Below are positions 58,479 to 64,000 of a DNA stretch of 64,000 bases, piece after piece. Below the pieces are notes generated by a model. It worked only from the letters and a program-made list of their open reading frames with translations. It was not told the origin of the DNA and ran no database searches. Both the position numbers and the translations under genes were made by a program. Every line of letters starts with the position of its first letter. Positions within the stretch are counted from its first letter, which is position 1. This DNA comes from Sipunculus nudus (taxonomy: Eukaryota > Annelida > Sipuncula > Golfingiida > Sipunculidae): assembly GCA_026874595.1 (NCBI GenBank), contig CM049310.1, positions 25,341,058 to 25,405,057 of the forward strand, written 5' to 3'.

Positions 58479-61400
58479 GTAAGGTCAAGGTCACTATAAT
58501 ATTTTCTTAAGAACACACAAAGATTAAATAACTTTTAAAAATGTGACGAATAGTGTCTACTTTTGAAACAACCAGACTATTGACGTCAGAAGCTCATACA
58601 TATGATACAGAACAGTCTTAATTCAGAAATGATGTAATGACGCAGCTAGAGAAGAATAAGAACAAATGTCACCATATGTGTCACCTTAGTAGTAGAATTT
58701 TAGATCTTTCACATGAACATATATGACAATATGGGATGGTACTGTTTCTACGTTACCGCCAATATGTTAAGCTTCAGGTTAGGTGTTAACTGCATGTTAA
58801 ACTCCATGTCGTGGACTTGATTTTTTATACACTTGTAAAATACGTTCCACGTGACAACTCCATTTTGTTAGATCATTAATAAATTCGGGTGTCGAGAAAG
58901 TGGGTGAATCTCCGTGTGAATCACGCTAGGTTGGTGAATTTGATGTCACTGATACACGTATACCACTCTGCACATTGTATACCATAGATATATTAATTAC
59001 CATGAGTCTTTGTGTTTTACACATGAGTATTGGAATACGAATCGGTGCCATAATAGTGTGATTCACGATATCAAATCTTCCTCCAACATATCTTTTTTCA
59101 AAGATGTATAAACTAGTGCATTCTTGGAACGCAACAATTATGTTTTATGTATAGTAACACAGCAGGGGTAACATTTTATGATTTTGAAACTATTTTGATT
59201 GACAAAGTCCCATGTGTTACGCTAATTAAAAAAATTGAAACAGACTTACCGGTATTCACAAAGCAGTTATGGTAAATATACATGAAATATAGCTTCTAAC
59301 CAGAGGTTCTTTCTTGCTCATTCTTCATGTTTAATCTCCTTGTTTGTAACTCAAGGGACCTCTCTTGTCACACAGTCTTGTTATCAGCTAGCTGGTTATG
59401 GTCAGACACGTCAACCCGCACAATAACAACGTGGAGACAGGTGAATTGGAAATTGTAAGACTGTGTGCCGGGATGGTCTTGCTCAGAAACTTTTCTATTG
59501 AGCCAAAATAAAATAATAACATGATATAAAAAAACATATTATTGCAAATGATTGTGTACCTTTAACAAGAAAAAATGCACTCAGCCAGCTGTAAACATCT
59601 GACATCATTAATGCATTACATTGTACACTAAAATGATATGTGCTATATGCTAACCACTGCTTAGGGATCAAGACCGTTTCAACTATATTAAAATATAAAT
59701 TGTCGAAACGAGAAATTTAGTAGACTCTACACCACTGTTCAATTATTGTATCTTTCATCACAGAGTATACGAGTATGTGCCGGGGGAGCAGTGCTGAAGG
59801 TCCACATGCTCAGCTTCCTGAACTCGCAGGGCAAGGACTGGAACAATGTCTGCTGTGACCTGTCATGTCTCAATCCCTGTGACCATTTCTTCAAGTTCTG
59901 TTTTGACGATGACGAGTAAGTTGTATAACTCTGATAACAATATTTATATTACATTCGTATTTCATATACCTGTTTATTATACATGATCTTTTTATTGGTT
60001 GAACCATATACAATGAATATGATTCCGTAACCGACATTCTTTACACCATTCTGTAATTTAAGTTCACCAAAAAAAGACTACAATATAGCCCTGTCTGGGC
60101 TTAAGTATTTGCGTTTACAAATAAAATGCTTAATATAATACGTGATCCCATGTACTGGTAGACATAACTCAGTGACCACACTCAAGCTATCCGACATCAA
60201 GCTATCCGCCACCATTGGGCAGGCATAAAGCTATTTGGCGGATAGCGTGAATTCGGTGTGATCGTTTCAGCTAGCGGGTACAAGTATAACATTTTGACTG
60301 CGTTCGTCGCGTGAACACTTGAATTTCTCACGCTGACGTTAAACAGACCTACTTTGAAGAGCGATGGTCTGATAAACGTTAACACTGAGGCTGAGGTTTA
60401 TAGTGACAAATGTCTCGCGGAACTCACCATAGGCCAGGGCTTGTCTTTTGACCTGACGTTGAATTAAGTGGAGTTTACCAGTCGATGAAATAGTCGGCTT
60501 TAGTTACATAATTTGCCGCGAGGTGACAGTACCTGTTCCAAGCGTTGCGACACAGCAAGTTTGATGGCTCTGTTAGTGGGAGGAATTGTTTTAACCATTG
60601 CATCGACTGGGCCAGTCTAACTACAACATTACAATATCAAGGAAATTAAAAAAAATAAATAAATGCAAAGCCCTATTTTTGTATAGCATGTCATATTGCA
60701 TCATATGATACAATGCACGTTATGACCGGCAACCCCAACTCATGTGTAAAACTCACGGATAGACAACGCCGTACCTATCTGCAAGGTGCCCTGGTTTTAC
60801 CGTTTGTTTGTTATCATTGGGCTGCTACATAAACAGAACACAAGGTATCATCTGTATCGACGACACCCGTGACCCTTAAAGATAATTACATATTCTGTCA
60901 TTAGATATTACGTCATGACGATTTCGATATGAATTAACGACACGGATTTGCTCAACTGCTATATGATGCCACGAAAACGATAATTATATTTGGATAAACA
61001 GGTTTATGTTTTTGCGCGCCACATGGTTACACAGGGGTTTATATAAGTCCGGAAGTGCTAATCATTCCGAGTTAACCAAAAATACCCTAGCGATACCTTT
61101 AAAGCATCACCCATCAATCAAGCACTCCGGTACACTGCCGTATTCGGCACACTCAAGTTCCTTGAATCGCACCTTGAGTGACTTTTTTTCCATTCTCAAA
61201 CTGGCACCTTTGCGTTTGGAATTCATTGGTAGTCTCATTGATTATTATAGAGGCGGATTTTTTTGTAACATAAGAGTATGAAAAATAAAGAAAATCACCC
61301 TAAATACCGTAAAAAAGCGATAGTTTCGTATAATTTAAACTGACTTTCCCGGCACACAAATTCATCTGAGCCAGGGTGCCCCCCCCCTTTCTAAAGTCCT

Positions 61401-64000
61401 CTAAGGTCCTCTGAAATATGTGAATATTTGCCAGTGCCTATGCCATTTATATAATCTATAACAAACAATGTCAACCAAGTTACACAGATCTGATTATTTT
61501 TCAGTCCGGCGCGCCAGTGGGATATAGATGCGTGTTACCCAGGAACTGGAAAGACAACGGGAGAATTTGCGAATAAAAATGTAATCAGGTTCGACCACAA
61601 CATGCAAGGAATCAAGAATCCTATTGTCATGAGATTTTACCAATGGAAGGTAACTACCGCTTAAACATTCACGCGCACACAGCCTCCATCACACGCACAC
61701 AATCACACACAAACATCCATCCATATACATAATTATATATAAACCTTTTTAATATATACCTTTTTAAATATATCAGTGTCTGTATAACACATTTCAAATA
61801 TATACACTGAATCATATTTCAAATATGTAACAAAGTATTAAAATGTATTAAAAGGTTTTTTAAAAATAAGGTGTTATGTTTCCAGTATAAGTTAATTCTT
61901 TAATTTAGCTATATTTCATAGTAAACACATAAATGGATACAAAGTGTACAATTCTGATTATTTGTTTAATTTATTTGCATTATATATGTATTATTCTCTG
62001 AATAGCATGGGGGGGGGGGTTATTACAGTGACCAGCCCCTTGCCAAAATGGGGTATACCCCCAAGCACCCCTACATTGACGCCTCTGCGCTCAATATAAT
62101 GTGTTTGGTCAAGTTTGTTTGCATACAACTTAGAAATGTGAAATAATTATTAATAATGAACCTGCACAAATTGATAAGCACTCAAATATCCTGCTCAACA
62201 GAGCCTTTTCCCGCCCTTCCGCCAGATGTTGTTGTGAACCTTTTCTATTCGGGAACTGTGGGACGGCCCACTCGGCAAAGGTGTTCAAATGTGGGACGGC
62301 CGGGACTACGAATCTGTTAAGTTTCAAGGAAATACCTTCCTTTTACATTTCACATACGCATGCTGCCAAATTGGCACTTATTCCATAACGTCCTTACCAA
62401 AAAAAGACCCATGCTTATGTAATTTGCCTTGAAACAATTCTCACACAACAAACTTGAATGGATTACATTGTCCTCTGTACTACATTTATACCTATATATA
62501 CGCCGGTGGTGTATTTCGAGCAAAGGTGCATTGTGGGGGTCAGATTTTGACTCAAATAACCCCTTAACAGCAGAGTCGCATGCGCCCTGTGCCTAACGGT
62601 CTTCTGCTTTGTTCAATAAGCCGGCACTTATTGTTATGTTGAATGAAATTAAGACACATACCGTACTTGGCTCTAGGAGACAGTGGCAGGATAACGATGA
62701 GTTCAAAAGGATAAGATCTGGGCTTTACTTTTATCATATGTGATAAAACAGACCTGTCTTTTTCGAGAATTTAGACCGGAATCTTAGTGTCTTTTGTCGG
62801 CAATAGATGTCTCTAATGTAGAGGAAAAAGTCTATTAATATTTTTTTATAAATCAGTAAACTACCTTTTTCGGATGCTTTCTTACGGTATGTTTAAATTC
62901 TGTAATCGGTGCTCTTCAGGGATCTGTTCGTATGAAGGTCAAGGTCATGGATGATGATACCGGTCACAGCCGCCATGACCCAGTTGATGAGATATTTTAC
63001 ACGTACAGAGGTATCCCCGGCCGCACGTCGGGCAGTCCTAACATTCAACAGCATGATCTGCCGGGTCAGAGGTCAAACAAAGGTGTCCCACCAACCACGT
63101 ATGTAGGCCTAACTTCCCTTACGCTGCACTCATGTACGTTGCATCTCTGTTGTGATTAATTGCGCTTAAGTGAAATGAATAAGTAAAAAGAATGCAACGT
63201 GACCCTTGAACATGTTCAACGCAAGTTGACACCAGCATTGTAAAATCACGTCTTATGGCACACAGTCTGTGGTGTAAAGTATTTATATACACGCAAATGA
63301 ATTATAAATGGTTTCATAGTAAAAGTGTCAAAAATATACAATAATTACTAGAAAGCAACAAATGACCGTCAACGCCACAATCCGCATCAAGATCATCCCC
63401 AAAATTTGATCGATCCTCTGCAAACATGGCGTAATCACAGTGACGTCATTGCTATTAAGGCCTTGCTCTTCCACAAATGAACAAATAGCTGTGACCACAT
63501 ACAATTCAGTGTTGTGCTTTGTTTTCCAGATTATCGGTAAAGTTTGAGCTTTACTGTGAACCGGACTTCTATGGAAAAGCGTGTGACGTAAAATGTGTAC
63601 CACGTGACGATGACCGCGGCCACTACATATGTGATCCAGACTCTGGCGACATCATTTGTATGGAGGGTATGTCCAACATCCAAGTGATCACGATAAAATT
63701 ATACTTTTTCCACAATATTTATGTACGCGTTCATTCAAAATTATGTTTTTTTATTTTATCGTAAAATTGCCAGACAGGTTTTTGAGATGCTTTTCTTCTT
63801 GGATTAATACTGATTTTCTTTTCTTAATATTTCCATCCAGGCCTATTTTAATTATAAAGTAATAATCCTACTCTGTTTACCCAGGCTGGGAGGGCGTGGC
63901 GTGTAGTGTCAGAATAGACGACTGTCACCAACATGACTGTCAGAACGGCGCCACCTGTCAAGACGGTGACAACAGTTACACCTGTATATGCCCGGAAGGA
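58431..64000 (+). CDS. DSL-domain (Notch ligand-like) protein, 5' part, 3' end beyond window
   Basis: Coding exons 58431-58478, 59764-59915, 61505-61649, 62920-63098, 63530-63666 and 63885-64000 join with phases 0, 2, 0, 2 and 1. Order: signal peptide (MRVLALISVSLYVIFQ), a Cys-containing MNNL/C2-like N-terminus (motifs VLKVHMLSFLN, CCDLSC, HFFKFCFDD; VRMKVKVMDDD), the DSL domain (CEPDFYGKACDVKCVPRDDD, GHYICDPDSG, ICMEGWEGVAC) and an EGF repeat (DDCHQHDCQNGATCQDG). DSL proteins bind Notch receptors at the cell surface. The DSL is followed at once by a calcium-type EGF, without the Delta/Jagged EGF1-2 (DOS) pattern, so it may be a non-canonical family member. The 3' part, including any transmembrane segment, is outside the window. 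Confidence 0.85.
59764..59915 (+). CDS. DSL gene exon: MNNL N-terminal half
   Basis: The acceptor is tttcatcacag and the donor is gtaagt at 59916; it enters in phase 0 and leaves in phase 2. The Cys pattern VCC...C...C...FCFDDD with VLKVHMLSFLNSQG matches the N-terminal MNNL domain of Notch ligands (LxVxSFxNxxG...CC...C...CLK). Confidence 0.82.
61505..61649 (+). CDS. DSL gene exon: MNNL middle
   Basis: The acceptor is tatttttcag and the donor is aag|gtaact at 61650; it enters in phase 2 and leaves in phase 0. It encodes 48 complete codons (PARQWDIDACYPGTGKTTGE, then FDHNMQGIKNPIVMRFYQWK), with residues compatible with a C2-like fold. Confidence 0.75.
62920..63098 (+). CDS. DSL gene exon: C2-like domain end and linker to DSL
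   Basis: The acceptor is gctcttcag and the donor is accac|gtatgt at 63099; it enters in phase 0 and leaves in phase 2. It encodes GSVRMKVKVMDDDTGHSRHD (strand and loop as in MNNL/C2), then a Gly/Pro/Arg-rich linker. Confidence 0.8.
63530..63666 (+). CDS. DSL gene exon: DSL domain
   Basis: The acceptor is tttgttttccag ending at 63529 and the donor is gag g|gtatgt at 63667; it enters in phase 2 and leaves in phase 1. It carries five of the six DSL cysteines (YCEPDFYGKACDVKCVPRDD, HYIC, IICMEG); the sixth, in WEGVAC, lies in the next exon. Confidence 0.9.
63885..64000 (+). CDS. DSL gene exon: DSL end and first EGF repeat (runs off window)
   Basis: The acceptor is gtttacccag ending at 63884, entering in phase 1. 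It encodes GWEGVACSVRIDDCHQHDCQ then NGATCQDGDNSYTCICPEG. DDC...CQNGATCxDGxxSYTCxCxxG is a calcium-binding-type EGF pattern. The exon is open to the window end. Confidence 0.88.

Larger units (their letters stand above)
58479..63884. other. Introns of the DSL gene
   Basis: The introns 58479-59763, 59916-61504, 61650-62919, 63099-63529 and 63667-63884 are AT-rich. I see no gene, RNA or strong repeat; there is a poly-G run at 62010-62019. Confidence 0.4.

Overview
This is animal nuclear DNA, AT-rich, intron-rich and crowded with repeats. The gene content (a multi-exon flavin-containing monooxygenase, a DSL-domain Notch-ligand-like gene, Mag/K02A2.6-type Ty3/gypsy retrotransposons, and large dispersed repeats with GTCCGTCC-like and AGCTCAG/CTGAGCT ends) fits a lophotrochozoan, most likely a bivalve mollusc. 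Species cannot be read from the sequence.

Layout. (1) 461-11596, plus strand: 3' part of a gene for a long Ser/Thr/Lys-rich nuclear-type protein ending in a degenerate bromodomain. Eight exons join with matching phases. Its intron 7594-11155 holds two nested tandem arrays. (2) 11597-21118: no gene recognised; degenerate short repeats, a (TA)n tract and a 3-kb dispersed repeat in minus orientation. (3) 44121-21119, minus strand: a flavin-containing monooxygenase (FMO) locus. Exons 35513-34884, 29632-29078, 27262-27097 and 21375-21119 join in phase into a complete protein of about 535 residues with a C-terminal membrane anchor. A second, diverged copy of the first coding exon lies upstream at 44121-43495 and has no downstream exons of its own. 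A broken gypsy element (21590-26649) sits in the last intron, and another (37564-43137, itself carrying a nested 0.5-kb insert) lies between the two first exons. (4) 44122-58416: repeats, a candidate TATA promoter with a non-coding first exon (49412-49539), and a 1.4-kb minisatellite of 31-bp units open in all three forward frames. (5) 58431-64000, plus strand: 5' part of a secreted or membrane DSL-domain protein (signal peptide, MNNL/C2-like N-terminus, DSL, first EGF repeat), running off the window end.

The three host genes look functionally independent: nuclear chromatin-type protein, microsomal oxidase, and cell-surface or secreted ligand. The main points of interest are the duplicated FMO first exon with a probable gene-conversion tract, the bromodomain lacking its acetyl-lysine-binding residues, the DSL protein in which the DSL domain appears to run straight into a calcium-type EGF repeat, and the three-frame-open minisatellite. 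I saw no CRISPR array, bacterial operon, rRNA or intact tRNA. All exon limits come from reading splice signals and phases by eye, without transcript evidence.
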